Shown: positions 1-6,171, counted from the first letter of the stretch. The stretch: DNA of 10,978 nucleotides from Comamonas sp. (GCA_019236485.1 JAFAIY010000496.1:1-10978); one strand, 5' to 3'. Made by a program: numbers and translations. Notes: generated from the letters alone by a model not told the origin.

Positions 1-948
1 TCAGGTCAGCAGATAGTCGACGGGCTTGAGCGGCGCGGGCAGCTGCGGATCGCCCAGCGACTGGCTCAGGCTGATCTCTATGCTGCGGCAGATGGTGTCC
101 AGCGCCAGATCGTTGGCCTCCAGGCCGAAAGGCTCTTCCAGCTCGTCGCCCAGGGCATCGAGGCCGTAGAAGGTGTAGGCGACGATGGCCACCACGAACG
201 GCGTCATGAAACCCGTGATGTCCACCAGGCCGAAAGGCAGCAGAAAGCAGTACAGATGGGCCGTGCGGTGCAGCAGCAAGGTGTAGGAAAACGGAATCGG
301 CGTGTTGCGTATGCGCTCGCAGGAGGCGGCGGCGGCCGTCATTCCGTTGAGGGTCTTGTCCACCGCGGCGGCCAGGCAGGGGTCGATGCGCTTTTCCCGC
401 ACGCACAGGCCCAGGTCCTGACCCATGGCCTGCATGACGGCGTCGGTGCGCAGGTTCAGCGGCAGCTGCTGCAGGCGCTGCCATTCGGCATGGGTCAGCC
501 AGTGTTCGGCCGCCACATCGTCTTTGAGGCCACGCAGCTGCGCGCGCAGTGCATGGGCGAAGGCCACGGCCCGGTGCACCATGCGCACGCGCACATCGTT
601 GGCGCGCTGGCGCGGGTCTATGGGGTGGTCGGACTCGATCAGGCTCTGGCACTGGCGCGCTAGCGTGCGTGCATAGATCACGATCTCGCCCCAGAGCTTG
701 CGCCCTTCCCAGTAGCGCGCATAGGCCGTGTTGTTGCGAAAGCCCAGAAAGATCGCCAGCGGCAGGCCGATCAGCGTGAACGGAATCGGCGTGACCGGAA
801 TCTTGGTGTGGAACAGCATGCCGTGGGCCACGGTGACGATGATGGCCAGCACGATGTTGACGGCCAGCACGGCCTTGATGCGCTGGAGCACCGAGCCCCG
901 CACAATCCACAGCAGCTTGAAGCCTGAAGGACGGTCTCTGACGATCAT
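1..948 (-). CDS. Bestrophin-family (UPF0187/YneE-like) membrane channel
   Basis: Predicted inner-membrane protein of the bestrophin family, whose members form pentameric ion channels; bacterial ones have been reported to pass cations or anions, so the ion is not assigned here. The start MIVRDRPSGFKLLW and the core GFRNNTAYARYWEGRKLWGE (about residues 69-88) are the hallmark of the bacterial branch. Hydrophobic segments lie near residues 25-45 and 52-70 and again at about 225-265. The TGA stop occupies bases 1-3, so the gene is complete at 315 residues, near the usual size. I chose the ATG at 948 because family proteins begin MIVR; a GTG at 960 would add four residues. No good Shine-Dalgarno is visible for either start. 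It lies downstream of uraD but behind a terminator-like hairpin and a possible promoter of its own, so a role in purine metabolism is not implied. Confidence 0.88.
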   Translation of the reverse strand: MIVRDRPSGFKLLWIVRGSVLQRIKAVLAVNIVLAIIVTVAHGMLFHTKIPVTPIPFTLIGLPLAIFLGFRNNTAYARYWEGRKLWGEIVIYARTLARQCQSLIESDHPIDPRQRANDVRVRMVHRAVAFAHALRAQLRGLKDDVAAEHWLTHAEWQRLQQLPLNLRTDAVMQAMGQDLGLCVREKRIDPCLAAAVDKTLNGMTAAAASCERIRNTPIPFSYTLLLHRTAHLYCFLLPFGLVDITGFMTPFVVAIVAYTFYGLDALGDELEEPFGLEANDLALDTICRSIEISLSQSLGDPQLPAPLKPVDYLLT

Positions 949-1015
949 GGCATGCAACACAAGGGTAAACCCGGTATTTCACCATGAAGCAGAGCGGCTT
1001 TGGACGACTTCCGAA

Positions 1016-1041
1016 CAATATTGCCTAGGACGATCCCTAGG
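1016..1041 (-). promoter_or_regulatory. Paired CCTAGG sites and CAATATTG palindrome upstream of the bestrophin gene
   Basis: CCTAGG occurs at 1024-1029 and again at 1036-1041 with a six-base spacer. Each copy is itself a palindrome, so the pair can form a hairpin or bind a dimer. It abuts the 8-base palindrome CAATATTG at 1016-1023. Read on the minus strand, TATTGT (within CAATATTGTTC) could be a -10 element, with the CCTAGG pair over the spacer and -35 region. CTAG-containing words are uncommon in such GC-rich genomes, so two exact copies suggest an operator. The regulator is unknown and the promoter call is inference. Confidence 0.35.
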
Positions 1042-1064
1042 AATCCGGCGTCAGGCCGAGGCCA

Positions 1065-1094
1065 GAGCAAAGAAGAGCCCTGCCTTGCGGGGCT
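1065..1094 (-). terminator. Probable intrinsic terminator after uraD
   Basis: An 8-bp stem (1076-1083 with 1087-1094, one G-U pair) closes on a 3-base loop. On the minus strand it is followed by CTTCTTTGCTC, a moderately T-rich tail. It starts 18 bases past the uraD stop codon. The tail is weaker than a classical U-run, so termination may be partial. It separates uraD from the bestrophin gene. Confidence 0.5.
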
Positions 1095-1111
1095 TGGCGC
1101 TGGGGAACGGC

Positions 1112-1663
1112 TCAGGCCGGCTGCAGACTGGCGGCACTCACGCGCTGGGCCAGGCGCAGACGGCTGATGAAGCCGATCTGGCGCAGGGCTTCGGCAAACT
1201 CCTGCTCGGTGCCGCGCGCGGTGCGCGAGGCCAGTTCGGCAAACAGGCCGGCGCGCGTGTAGTGGCGCACGCAGGCGATGAAGGGAAAGCCGTGGCGCGT
1301 GCGGTAGGCCTGGTTCAGCGCGGCCAGGCGCTCGCCCTGCTCCTGCTCCAGATCGCCCAGGCCCGCGCTTTGCTGCTCCTGCTGGGAGTCAACGGTCAGC
1401 GTGCCGGAGCGCACGGCACTGGCCGAGAGCTCGGGGTGGCCGCAGAGAAAGCGTAGGGTCTGCTCGCGCGGGCTGGCATGCACGGCGGCCAGCATGGCCT
1501 GATGCAGCGCATCGAGGCTGTCGAACGGACGCTGGCGCGCAGCCGCTTCGGCCACCCAGGGCGCGTATTCGAAAACCTCGCCGAGCGCGGCCACAAAAGC
1601 GGCTGGCGTCATGGTGTTGAGCGCGTCGAGCGTGGGGATGGAGGAGGTAGTGGGGCTAGTCAT
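1112..1663 (-). CDS. uraD: 2-oxo-4-hydroxy-4-carboxy-5-ureidoimidazoline (OHCU) decarboxylase
   Basis: Cytoplasmic enzyme of the uricase pathway: it decarboxylates OHCU, the product of 5-hydroxyisourate hydrolysis, to S-allantoin. The 183-residue length fits single-domain UraD. The catalytic histidine is visible in GHPEL (His76). A glutamate in the SQQEQ motif (Glu96) follows 20 residues later, matching the spacing known for the catalytic His/Glu pair of the family. The block NQAYRTRHGFPFIACVR (about 117-133) is the conserved UraD signature. The gene follows lysR on the same strand after 68 bases, but a LysR-type box lies in that gap, so it probably has a controlled promoter of its own. No clear Shine-Dalgarno precedes the ATG. 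A second ATG at residue 18 is possible, but family similarity begins before it (about residue 12). The partner HIU hydrolase genes are in the divergent operon. Confidence 0.92.
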   Translation of the reverse strand: MTSPTTSSIPTLDALNTMTPAAFVAALGEVFEYAPWVAEAAARQRPFDSLDALHQAMLAAVHASPREQTLRFLCGHPELSASAVRSGTLTVDSQQEQQSAGLGDLEQEQGERLAALNQAYRTRHGFPFIACVRHYTRAGLFAELASRTARGTEQEFAEALRQIGFISRLRLAQRVSAASLQPA

Positions 1664-1676
1664 GGGGCCAGTGTAG

Positions 1677-1695
1677 GAAGCGCCTTTCCCGCTTC
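1677..1695 (-). other. Hairpin in the uraD leader
   Basis: A perfect 6-bp inverted repeat (GAAGCG and CGCTTC, 7-base spacer) lies 13 bases upstream of the uraD ATG, in a leader with no recognisable Shine-Dalgarno. It could stabilise the leader, weakly terminate lysR transcripts or modulate uraD translation. There is no T-run after it, so a true terminator is unlikely. Chance occurrence is possible. Confidence 0.3.
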
Positions 1696-1708
1696 ACAGT
1701 CCTGGCCT

Positions 1709-1725
1709 GTTATAGCCCGTATAGC
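1709..1725 (-). promoter_or_regulatory. LysR-type box upstream of uraD
   Basis: On the minus strand the site reads GCTATACGGGCTATAAC. It is an inverted repeat with five of six arm pairs matching around a 5-base centre, and it fits the T-N11-A rule (T1711 to A1723 on the plus strand). It matches 12 of 17 positions of the perfect palindrome at 2691-2707 in the lysR/MFS promoter region. Its centre is 54 bases upstream of the uraD start codon and it lies within the gap after the lysR stop. It suggests that the neighbouring LysR protein controls uraD directly. Confidence 0.55.
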
Positions 1726-1731
1726 AGCCGG

Positions 1732-2664
1732 CTACGTCGGCGCCGTCAGCACCTGGGAGGCCTGGTTCAGCAGCCCGCGCAGCCAGATATGCGAGGCATC
1801 GCGGTGCCGCGACGAATGCCAGAGCTGGTAGAAGCGCATGACGCGGTTGCCCATGGGCAGAGGCAGCATGGCCAGCGGCAGGCGCCTGGCGTGATAGGCC
1901 GCGAAATGGCGGCTGGTGGTCAGCAGCAGATCGGTGTCCACCAGCAGATCCGGGGCCAGCGAGAAATGCGAGCACTGCACGCGACCGTCGCGGCTCACCC
2001 GCATGCTGCCCAGGCTGCTCTCCACCACGCCGCGCTGATCGGGCGAATAAGGCGTGAACACCACATGGGCGGCCTGCAGATAGTGCTCGGCCGTGAGCCG
2101 GCCCGGCGCGGCCAGCGGGTGCTTGGCATCGAGCAGGCAGACCACCTCATCCTCGAGCAGCGTGGACATGTGCAAATGCTCGGGCGGACTCGGCCAGTTG
2201 CCGATGACGATGTCCACCTCGCCGCTTTGCAGGGCCTGCTCGTAATCGAAGTTCTGGCCCAGCGGCAGCAGGACCAGCCGGGCGCCAGGTGCCTGCGCGC
2301 GCATGAGCTGGACCACGCGTGCCATGAAGGGCGGCGCCAGATAGTCGGGCATGGCGATGGTGAAGCGCTGCTGCGTGGTCTCGGCCGCAAATTCCTTGCC
2401 TGCGCTCAGCAGCCCGTCTATCAGCCCTAGGGCCGCACGCGCCTGCTCCACGGCCTGCAGCGCGCGCGCCGTGGGCACCATGCGGTTCTTGTCCCGCACC
2501 AGCAGCGGGTCATTGAAGATGGCCCGCAAGCGCCGCAGTGCCGCGCTGATGGCCGGTTGTGACTGATTGAGGCGTATTGCCGCGCGCGACACGCTTTTTT
2601 CGCTGATCAGGGTGCAGAGCACGCGCAGCAAATAGGTATCGAACGGATCTTCGCTGCGAGACAC
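1732..2664 (-). CDS. LysR-type transcriptional regulator of the purine/ureide genes
   Basis: DNA-binding regulator of 310 residues, the normal LysR size. The N-terminal winged helix-turn-helix spans about residues 10-68, with SVSRAAIRLNQSQPAISAALRRLR as the recognition region (24-47), then FNDPLLVRDKNRMVPTARA, reminiscent of the NodD/PcpR-like branch. Residues about 95-300 form the periplasmic-binding-protein-like effector domain. The start is GTG; an in-frame TAG lies 12 bases upstream and AGGGA sits about eight bases before the GTG, which fixes the start. It is divergent from the MFS-uraH-deaminase operon across 130 bases and is followed by uraD. Matching LysR boxes lie on both sides of the gene. 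The inducer is not visible; a urate-pathway intermediate is a reasonable inference. No established gene name is assigned. Confidence 0.9.
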   Translation of the reverse strand: MSRSEDPFDTYLLRVLCTLISEKSVSRAAIRLNQSQPAISAALRRLRAIFNDPLLVRDKNRMVPTARALQAVEQARAALGLIDGLLSAGKEFAAETTQQRFTIAMPDYLAPPFMARVVQLMRAQAPGARLVLLPLGQNFDYEQALQSGEVDIVIGNWPSPPEHLHMSTLLEDEVVCLLDAKHPLAAPGRLTAEHYLQAAHVVFTPYSPDQRGVVESSLGSMRVSRDGRVQCSHFSLAPDLLVDTDLLLTTSRHFAAYHARRLPLAMLPLPMGNRVMRFYQLWHSSRHRDASHIWLRGLLNQASQVLTAPT

Positions 2665-2678
2665 GTGTTTTCCCTAGA

Positions 2679-2728
2679 GATATGCATTTTGCTATGCGGC
2701 TCATAGCAGCAGCTTAGTTTCGCATATC
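2679..2728. promoter_or_regulatory. Divergent lysR/MFS control region with a perfect LysR palindrome
   Basis: The core is GCTATG-N5-CATAGC at 2691-2707, a perfect 6-bp dyad obeying T-N11-A (T2693 to A2705). Around it a second inverted repeat, GATATGC (2679-2685) and GCATATC (2722-2728), could supply the weaker activation half-sites that LysR proteins contact. The core centre is 35 bases from the lysR start and 96 bases from the MFS start. That placement suits autoregulation plus activation of the divergent operon. Clear -10 and -35 boxes could not be picked with confidence. Confidence 0.65.
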
Positions 2729-2783
2729 GCCGCAAGCCGCGACCATGCAAGCGTCCGCAAACCCAACAACAAATTTCCGAGAC

Positions 2784-2788
2784 AAGGA
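2784..2788 (+). promoter_or_regulatory. Ribosome binding site of the MFS gene
   Basis: AAGGA six bases before the ATG at 2795 supports that start and no upstream alternative. Confidence 0.7.
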
Positions 2789-2794
2789 CTTGCC

Positions 2795-4132
2795 ATGAGT
2801 GCTCACCATGTGCCGATAAGCGGCGCTGCCGCTTCCGTTGATCAGGTCGACGCCACCTACTCCAAGATTTCCTGGCGCCTGCTGCCCTTTCTGGGCGTGC
2901 TGTGGGTGCTGGCCTGGCTGGACCGCGTCAACATCGGCTTCGCCAAGCTACAGATGCTCGACGACCTGAAGTTCAGCGAGGCCGTCTACGGCCTGGGCGC
3001 GGGCATCTTCTTCATAGGCTATTTCCTGTTCGAAGTGCCGTCCAATATGCTGCTGCAGAAGATAGGCGCCAAGAAGACGGTGATGCGCATCACCATAGGC
3101 TGGGGCCTGATCTGCATACTGCAGGCCTGGGTGACGACATCGACCCAGTTCTACATCCTGCGCTTTTTGATGGGCGTGTTCGAGGCCGGCTTCTATCCCG
3201 GCATCATCCTCTACCTGACCTACTGGTATCCGTCCAAGCGCCGCGCCAAGGCCTTCGGCACCTTTATGTCGGCCTCGGCCATCGCCGGCGTGATCGGCGG
3301 CCCCCTGGCCGGCGGCATCATGACCTGGGCGGCCGGCGCTCATGGCATGCATGGCTGGCAATGGCTGTTCATCATCGAAGGCATTCCCTCGGTGCTGGCC
3401 GGTGTCTTCGCCTATTTCTACATGACGGACCGCCCCGAGCAGGCCAGGTGGCTGAGCGACGCGGATCGCGCCGTCGTGCGCCAGCAGCTCGAGCTCGACC
3501 AGAAGGCCCAGGGCGAACGCCATAGCGACTGGCGCACCCTGTTCGGCAACCCCATGGTGTGGCTGCTGATCGCCGTGTTCTTCTGCCTGCTGTGCGCCAA
3601 CTCCACGCTGACCTTCTGGATCCCCACCGTGATCCGCGAAGCCGGCTTCACCTCGCCCATGGAGGTGGGCTGGATTGCCGGCGCCGCCTATCTGCTGGGA
3701 GCGGCAGGCATGGTGTTCAACGGCCGCCATTCCGACCATCGCGGCGAAGTGCGCTGGCATTTCGCGGGCTCGGCCCTGCTGGGCGCCGGCGGCATGCTGG
3801 CCCTGGCCATCACCATGGGTCTGGACAGCATTCCCGTGGTCGTGGCGCTGACGGCCATGGTCCTGGCCCTGGTGGGCACCATGAGCGCCATTCCCGTGTT
3901 CTGGCAGATGCCCAATATGCTGCTCAGCGGCGGCGCTGCCGCCGTGGGCGTGGCACTGATCAACTCGGTGGCCAACCTGGCCGGCTTCGGCGCCCCCTAT
4001 CTGATGGGCGTGATCAAGGCCTCCACCGGCAAGGTCGCTCCCGGCCTGTATCTGGTGGCCGTGGTGGAAGTGCTGTCGGCCATCCTGGCCATCGCCTTCA
4101 TCGCCCGCATCCAGCGCCGCAAGAACGCCTGA
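2795..4132 (+). CDS. MFS transporter, anion:cation symporter (ACS) type
   Basis: Inner-membrane secondary transporter of 445 residues with about twelve hydrophobic segments, the usual MFS size. ACS-type signatures are clear: WLDRVNIGFAKLQM (41-54) after the first membrane segment, FEVPSN (79-84), RFLMGVFEAGFYPGIILYL (123-141) and YWYPSKRRAKAFG (143-155). A hydrophilic central loop lies near residues 212-245. ACS members carry organic anions; the family includes phthalate and glucarate permeases and yeast DAL5 allantoate permease. In this operon the cargo may be urate, allantoin/allantoate or a related ureide, but that rests on context only. It is the first gene of the operon. Its TGA overlaps the AAGGAG ribosome binding site of the next gene, so translation of the two is probably coupled. 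Confidence 0.9.
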   Translation: MSAHHVPISGAAASVDQVDATYSKISWRLLPFLGVLWVLAWLDRVNIGFAKLQMLDDLKFSEAVYGLGAGIFFIGYFLFEVPSNMLLQKIGAKKTVMRITIGWGLICILQAWVTTSTQFYILRFLMGVFEAGFYPGIILYLTYWYPSKRRAKAFGTFMSASAIAGVIGGPLAGGIMTWAAGAHGMHGWQWLFIIEGIPSVLAGVFAYFYMTDRPEQARWLSDADRAVVRQQLELDQKAQGERHSDWRTLFGNPMVWLLIAVFFCLLCANSTLTFWIPTVIREAGFTSPMEVGWIAGAAYLLGAAGMVFNGRHSDHRGEVRWHFAGSALLGAGGMLALAITMGLDSIPVVVALTAMVLALVGTMSAIPVFWQMPNMLLSGGAAAVGVALINSVANLAGFGAPYLMGVIKASTGKVAPGLYLVAVVEVLSAILAIAFIARIQRRKNA

Positions 4133-4137
4133 AGGAG
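4132..4137 (+). promoter_or_regulatory. Ribosome binding site overlapping the MFS stop codon
   Basis: AAGGAG begins on the last base of the MFS TGA stop and lies eight bases before the ATG at 4146. The overlap points to coupled translation of the transporter and the exported hydrolase. Confidence 0.75.
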
Positions 4138-4145
4138 TACTGCCC

Positions 4146-4661
4146 ATGCCTCCCAGCCAAGCTCGGACTCCATCGCGCCGGCAATTCACCCTTTCGGGTC
4201 TGGCGCTGGGCGCCTCGGCCCTCACGACCGCTGGCGGCGCACAGGCCGCCGACGCGCCCCCGGCAGCGCCGGCCCAGTCCTCCGGACCCATCGTGCTGCA
4301 CGGCGTCAGCCCCCGCCTGACCATGCATGCCGTGGACACCTTCCATGGCTCTGCGGCCACGGGATTGCGCATCGACTTCTCGCGCTTCGACGGCGAAGCC
4401 TATGTGCTGCTGCGCAGCTTTGTCGTGAACGCCAACGGCCGTGCCGACGAACCGCTGCTGATCGACGACAGCTACCGCGCGGGCCGCTACGAAATGCTGC
4501 TGCACGTGGACGAGTACTTTGCGGCCAAGGGCGCCAGGCTGCCGAGCCCGGCTTTTCTGTCCAAAGTGCCGGTGCGCTTCCAGGTCGTGAACACGGCCGA
4601 GCGCATCCACCTGCCCATCCAGTTCGGCCCCTGGAGCTACACCTACTCGCGCGGCAGCTGA
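4146..4661 (+). CDS. Tat-exported transthyretin-like 5-hydroxyisourate hydrolase
   Basis: Predicted periplasmic HIU hydrolase, converting 5-hydroxyisourate to OHCU. The 171-residue protein opens with a twin-arginine signal: SRRQFTL at 10-16, a hydrophobic stretch to about 30, and a likely cleavage after AQA (residue 34). The transthyretin-like domain follows a proline/alanine linker from about residue 57. Residues that align with the family's catalytic set are present: His61 (LTMHAVD), Arg99 (NANGR), His155 (IHLP) and the terminal RGS. It departs from canonical enzymes near the C terminus, with IHLPIQFGPWSYTYSRGS in place of the usual HVPLLLSP...TYRGS pattern, so activity or substrate may differ. 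Thirteen bases separate it from the MFS stop. It is paired with a canonical cytoplasmic homologue immediately downstream. Family and Tat signal are well supported; the exact substrate is inference. Confidence 0.85.
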   Translation: MPPSQARTPSRRQFTLSGLALGASALTTAGGAQAADAPPAAPAQSSGPIVLHGVSPRLTMHAVDTFHGSAATGLRIDFSRFDGEAYVLLRSFVVNANGRADEPLLIDDSYRAGRYEMLLHVDEYFAAKGARLPSPAFLSKVPVRFQVVNTAERIHLPIQFGPWSYTYSRGS

Positions 4662-4692
4662 GCCGCCGCAACACCCCCATTGAAAGGCAGAT

Positions 4693-5028
4693 ATGGCAGG
4701 CATCAGCACCCATGTACTCAATGTCACCACCGGCCGCCCGATTGCCGGCCTGCGGGTCGAACTCTACGATGTGGCGCAGACGCCCGCGCGGCGCCTCAAC
4801 AGTACCCGCACCAATGCCGACGGCCGCACCGACGCCCCCATGCTGGCCGCGGCCGCGGCCCGCACCGGGGACTTCGAGCTGCGCTTCTACACCGGCGAGC
4901 ATTTCAAGGAACCCACGGCACTGTCGGAAGAGGTGCTGGTGCGCTTTTCCATCTTCGACGCGGCCCAGCACTACCACGTGCCCATGCTGTGCTCGCCCTG
5001 GTTTTTCACCACCTACCGTGGCAGCTGA
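4693..5028 (+). CDS. uraH: 5-hydroxyisourate hydrolase (transthyretin-like), cytoplasmic
   Basis: Small homotetramer-forming enzyme that hydrolyses 5-hydroxyisourate, the product of urate oxidase, to OHCU, the substrate of UraD. At 111 residues it has the typical length with no signal peptide. Motifs are canonical: GISTHVLNVTTGRP at the N terminus (His7), TRTNADGRTD (Arg45), HYHVPML (His95) and the diagnostic C-terminal YRGS. AAAGG about five bases before the ATG supports the start. It follows the Tat-exported homologue after 31 bases and precedes the deaminase by 24. The similarity of the two tandem hydrolases suggests duplication or paired recruitment, with one copy moved to the periplasm. 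Confidence in the family is high. Confidence 0.93.
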   Translation: MAGISTHVLNVTTGRPIAGLRVELYDVAQTPARRLNSTRTNADGRTDAPMLAAAAARTGDFELRFYTGEHFKEPTALSEEVLVRFSIFDAAQHYHVPMLCSPWFFTTYRGS

Positions 5029-5052
5029 TTTTTTACCAAGGAGAACGACTCG

Positions 5053-5535
5053 ATGAACAACGACAGCGGCAAATACCTGCTCGAATCCATCCGCCTGGCC
5101 ATGGGCAATGTCAAAGGCCGCCAGCAGCCCACCTGGCCCTTCGGCGCCGTACTGGTCAGGGACGGCAAGGTCCTGGCCCGCGCCGTCAACCAGGTCGACG
5201 AGCTCTGCGACCCCTCGGCCCATGCCGAGATGCAGGCCCTGCGCATAGGCGCCAAGGCCCAGGGCAGCACGGATCTGTCGGGAGCCGTCATGTATGCCAG
5301 CGGCTATCCCTGCAGCATGTGCTACACGGCCATGCTGCTGGCCGGTGTGAAGCAGGTGTACTTCGCCTATTCCAACGAAGACGGCGAGCCCTACGACCTG
5401 TCCGCCGCACGCGGCTATGTGGAACTAGCCAAGCCCGAGGAGCAGCGCGAGATGGCCTTGATCAGCCAGCGCGTGCGCGACACCGGCGAAGACCTCTACG
5501 AGGCCTGGCAGAAAGCCGTCTCCGCCACGGCCTGA
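5053..5535 (+). CDS. Guanine deaminase-like enzyme of the cytidine/deoxycytidylate deaminase fold
   Basis: Zinc hydrolase of 160 residues, probably converting guanine to xanthine in the cytoplasm. The zinc site is complete: HAE (His57, catalytic Glu59) and PCSMC (Cys87, Cys90). FGAVLVRDGKVLARAVNQV (30-48) is the usual substrate-side strand. The downstream part (YSNEDGEPYDLS, AKPEEQRE, LYEAWQKA) resembles Bacillus-type GuaD rather than tRNA adenosine deaminase TadA. AAGGAG nine bases before the ATG supports the start. It is the last gene of the operon, 24 bases after uraH and 42 bases before a strong terminator. Context with uraH and uraD supports a purine substrate. Alternatives are another nucleobase or nucleoside deaminase of the same family. 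I leave the symbol empty because guaD is used for more than one unrelated enzyme family. Confidence 0.82.
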   Translation: MNNDSGKYLLESIRLAMGNVKGRQQPTWPFGAVLVRDGKVLARAVNQVDELCDPSAHAEMQALRIGAKAQGSTDLSGAVMYASGYPCSMCYTAMLLAGVKQVYFAYSNEDGEPYDLSAARGYVELAKPEEQREMALISQRVRDTGEDLYEAWQKAVSATA

Positions 5536-5577
5536 GCGCTTTCCGCCTGAGTTCTTCCCCTTCTTCCTCTCTCTCCT

Positions 5578-5607
5578 GCCCCGCGTGCTCCGGCCCGGGG
5601 CTTTTTT
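5578..5607 (+). terminator. Strong intrinsic terminator of the MFS-uraH-deaminase operon
   Basis: GCCCCG (5578-5583) pairs with CGGGGC (5596-5601) across a 12-base loop and is followed at once by six T (5602-5607). It lies 42 bases after the deaminase stop. The convergent HNH gene stops seven bases beyond the T-run, so the element also insulates the two units. On the minus strand there is no T-run, so it is not clearly bidirectional. Confidence 0.85.
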
Positions 5608-5613
5608 ATGCCC

Positions 5614-6171
5614 CTAGCTGCGCCAGCGCGAATTGCGCGGCACATGGGCCACGAGGAACTCCATCTGGTCGGCCAGGATGCGGCGGTTTCTCAGGATGAA
5701 GTCCTCCCACAGCGTGGGGGTGTAGGGGGTGTAGAGCAGCGGCATGCGTGCCTGCTCGGGCGTTCTCGCGCCCTTGCGGTGGTTGCAGGCGCGGCAGGCC
5801 GTGACCAGATTCATCCAGGTGTGCAGGCCGCCCGCGCTCACGGGCACGATGTGCTCGCGCGTCAGATCGCTTTCGTGGAACTGGCGCCCGCAATAGGCGC
5901 AGACGCAGCGGTCGCGCGCAAACAGCTTGCCGTTGGTCAGGCCCGGCAGCAGCTCGTGCGGGTTGATATTCGGCACGCCCTTGGTGCCTATGATGGAGTT
6001 GATGTGAATGACTGACTGCTTGCCGGTCACCGCATTGTGGCCACCGCGAAAGCAGGCGATCTCGGCACCGGCTTCCCAGCGCACCTCTTCTGCTGCATAG
6101 TGCAGCGCCGCTTGCTCCAGCGTTACCCAGGACTGCGGCAGCCCCTGGGCTGTCAGCTTCAAGACTTTCAC
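5614..6171 (-). CDS. HNH endonuclease-domain protein
   Basis: A 185-residue protein with a C-terminal HNH nuclease domain at about 88-140. Paired zinc-binding cysteines CAYC (91, 94) and CRAC (126, 129) flank the active-site pattern REHIVPVSAGG (His107), NL (Asn121) and NHRKG (His131). The N-terminal 85 residues (LPQSWVTLEQAA, CFRGGHNAVTGKQSVI) are not a recognised catalytic domain to me, but resemble the N-terminal part of stand-alone HNH proteins I recall from many bacteria. The start is GTG; GGAGG seven bases upstream (complement of 6178-6182) fixes it. There is no nearby methylase, phage or intron sequence, so a restriction or homing role is not supported. It converges on the purine operon and is divergent from ribF. 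Nuclease family is secure; biological role unknown. Confidence 0.88.
   Translation of the reverse strand: MKVLKLTAQGLPQSWVTLEQAALHYAAEEVRWEAGAEIACFRGGHNAVTGKQSVIHINSIIGTKGVPNINPHELLPGLTNGKLFARDRCVCAYCGRQFHESDLTREHIVPVSAGGLHTWMNLVTACRACNHRKGARTPEQARMPLLYTPYTPTLWEDFILRNRRILADQMEFLVAHVPRNSRWRS

Noticed and set aside
2948..4372. A 474-codon open frame antisense to the MFS gene and its neighbour
   Set aside because: It mirrors the MFS gene in a GC-rich genome, with low-complexity His/Gly/Gln/Ala-rich translation and no family resemblance.
4146..5028. The two transthyretin-like genes as a single broken gene
   Set aside because: Each has a complete domain, its own start and stop, and its own C-terminal RGS. 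The first also has a full signal peptide.
5053..5535. tRNA adenosine deaminase TadA
   Set aside because: The downstream region (YSNEDGEPYDLS, LYEAWQ) fits guanine deaminase-like proteins better, and the operon partners are purine catabolic genes.
5614..6171. Homing endonuclease or restriction enzyme
   Set aside because: No intron, intein, methylase or mobile-element sequence is next to it.
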